27,782 nt of DNA from Chrysophaeum taylorii (Eukaryota; Sar; Pelagophyceae; Pelagomonadales; Pelagomonadaceae): positions 1 to 27,782 of the forward strand of contig JAQMWT010000277.1 in NCBI GenBank assembly GCA_029834535.1, given 5' to 3'. Numbering within the stretch: position 1 is the first letter of the stretch; each line of letters opens with the position of its first letter. Positions 26,289 to 27,782 of this stretch are shown here, in pieces. Both the position numbers and the translations under genes were made by a program. The notes beneath the pieces are model-generated. The model saw nothing but the letters and a program-made list of their open reading frames with translations. It was not told the origin of the DNA and did no database searches.

Positions 26289-26833
26289 GCCTCTTAACTA
26301 AATACCTATAGGCCAGCCCAGTGACGCTCGGACCCCCGCCAATCTAAGCTGCTTTAATCGGCCCAAGCTCCGCCCTTTAACCTTTGAGTTTGCTCGTAAG
26401 CCCAGTGCATAGGGCGTAGGCTGATCCTGCAGAGTATTCTGCGAGGCAGTGGTATAAGGTCACTGAAGAACCACCCCGTCTCACCGTGTGACTCTGGCAG
26501 GTTACGTTCAGGGAATAGGTTAGTTCCCCTAGCCTCCGCACACGACAGACGACACATAGAACTACATATAGTTTAAAATGTAATCCTACGTACTACTGCA
26601 GAGAAATCTGCAGTCTCCTACCCTTGTTCCGCCCGTCGAGAACGCGATCTCTCCCTCACCCTTCTTAGAGAACAGTAATTTCAACTGTGTTACCCTTCAG
26701 CAGAGCGATGGGCAGTGGTAGTCTGCCCTCGAATCTGTCTCCTAAAACGAGGACAGCCGGTGTGAATAACACAGCGTTTTCTTAAATCAAAAGGTGCTAA
26801 AATTAAGGGAACTAACCCTAGAATAGGGGGGTA
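26289..26833. other. No recognisable gene; array boundary region
   Basis: No open frame with a recognisable product. 26337-26395 is a partial reverse complement of the unit 5 tail (26075-26130), sharing AACTCAAAGGTTA and CAGCTTAGATTGGCGGGG. The rest shows no tRNA, rRNA or coding pattern I can support. The sequence ACTAACCCT occurs twice at 26811-26843. Confidence 0.5.
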
Positions 26834-27587
26834 CTAACCCTGATTCAAATTTTCTATCAAGTGGGAGTTGTATGATGTTGATGAGGTTGTAAGTAGTAAC
26901 CTGTGTGACGGTTCGTTAGTTTCGAAAACGGTTATGTAATAAGACACAGGAGTGGGTGAGTTAGCGTGTAAGCTGGCAAACAAGTTATAGAGGATTGTAA
27001 AAACCTTGACATGTATAGGGTAGGTTGCATTGGGTAGCGGCACCATAGAAGAGCGTCTAAAGCACAGCTGATGATAAGTACACTCGGATTGAACAGAGTG
27101 AGTACGCTGCTCGTGAGCCTGTTGTGAGTGAAGGCGTTTTCTGAATGTGTGCAAGTGGTGGAGAGGCTGGCTGTGAAGAAGTTCTCCAGCAATAGTAGAT
27201 TCGTTGGAATAATAATCGGTTGAACAGGTGGTGATGGTTCGTCAGCCTCATCAGCCATGCCGTGCTTTTTATCAAATGACGATAGCGAAGTATGATCGGC
27301 ATCCCTGTTGGTTTCGGCTTGTGATGGTAAGTTGAGAGCAGATTGGACCTGTGAAGATAGCGAGGACAATAACGCTGGTGGTAAAGCCGAGATGGCGGAA
27401 GCGGTAAAGAGGTCAGGCACAATATTGGAAGGATTACCCCCATGTGTTTGTAGTAGGAGGAGTTGCCTTTGGGGCGGGAGCAGTAACAACAGTATGGTGT
27501 TGTGGCTCGTAGTTTAACGACTTTTCGGTCGAGGATAGATGAACGTCTACATCATAAATGATGTCTTCTGCAAACATGAGTTGTTCG
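26834..27587 (-). pseudogene. Diverged fragment of a related methyltransferase-bearing copia element
   Basis: On the minus strand, 27130-26870 aligns with the target-recognition part of the methyltransferase at 4511-4190. From L-H-S to L-Y-N the two run 51 residues without a gap, and downstream E-T-N-E-P-S-H-R-L-L-L matches E-S-N-Q-P-S-H-R-L-F-L. Upstream (27489-27150), a Ser/Pro/Thr-rich frame follows that I cannot align with confidence. The catalytic motifs IV, VI and VIII are not present. The fragment is bounded by the SINE-like repeat at 27588 on one side and a breakpoint near 26834 on the other. Confidence 0.7.
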
Positions 27588-27782
27588 TTTAACTAACTAA
27601 CTAGCTAACTTCAGACCTCTCCCGAGCATGGGAGCCAGGCCGGACCGACAGGAGCCAGTCCGGAATCACGGGCCTGTAGACGAGGAGCGCCGAAAGGTCG
27701 GTCGGCGGAGAGTGACCATCAAGCTTGTCGCCATGCGACGAGGAGACCGCGATGTGACTGACAACCAACTCGTCGATAACCT
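27588..27782 (-). mobile_element. Second copy of the SINE-like element (cut by window end)
   Basis: TAACTAACTAACTAGCTAACTTCAGACC at its left end followed by sequence nearly identical to 19149-19323; it runs off the right edge. The left flank ATGAGTTGTTCGTT would be the target duplication, which cannot be tested here. Confidence 0.85.

Noticed and set aside
26805..26845. Telomere-like CTAACCC repeats
   Set aside because: Only two spaced ACTAACCCT copies are present, with no array; the same motif near 10070 is linked to element sequence.

Overview
The window is eukaryotic nuclear DNA and is mostly transposable-element sequence around one ordinary host gene. That gene is a 3.3-kb intronless O-GlcNAc transferase (10885-14172, minus) with a catalytic domain that reads like plant SECRET AGENT. 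Intron poverty together with nested LTR elements would suit a multicellular red alga, but this is inference; another intron-poor protist is possible.

Layout. (1) 1-8487, minus strand: a degenerate Ty1/copia-type retrotransposon. One reading frame runs from 8027 to 2946, broken only by three TGA codons. It encodes Gag, an aspartic protease (DTCAS), a cytosine-C5 DNA methyltransferase with recognisable motifs I, IV, VI, VIII, IX and X, and the start of an integrase. The integrase continues in two further frames, followed by a linker and a broken reverse transcriptase that runs off the left edge. The methyltransferase sits between protease and integrase inside the polyprotein; this is the most unusual object here. 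(2) 8517-9274: a long imperfect inverted repeat. (3) 9275-10884: no convincing gene. (4) The O-GlcNAc transferase gene. (5) 14318-26288: five head-to-tail units of about 1.0-1.09 kb, each carrying the C-terminal helicase motifs of a Helitron RepHel protein plus a tail of minisatellite. The array begins within about 150 bp of the O-GlcNAc transferase start codon.

The array has been invaded several times. A second copia element (15355-20348, plus) has identical 96-bp LTRs and a perfect 5-bp target duplication, GCTAA. Its Gag, RT and RNase H are broken and no integrase is recognisable. It in turn carries a 363-bp SINE-like insert (19136-19498) with a 13-bp target duplication. A 5'-truncated non-LTR retrotransposon (22541-24225, minus) lies between units 3 and 4 and encodes a PD-(D/E)XK nuclease-like domain; a 59-bp stub of the same 3' end lies between units 4 and 5. 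(6) 26834-27587: a diverged fragment of the methyltransferase region of a related element, followed by a second copy of the SINE-like repeat that runs off the right edge.

The order of events can be read from the nesting: Helitron-derived array, then LINE and copia insertions, then the SINE-like insertion into the copia. Apart from the O-GlcNAc transferase, all coding sequence is transposon-derived and nearly all is broken.
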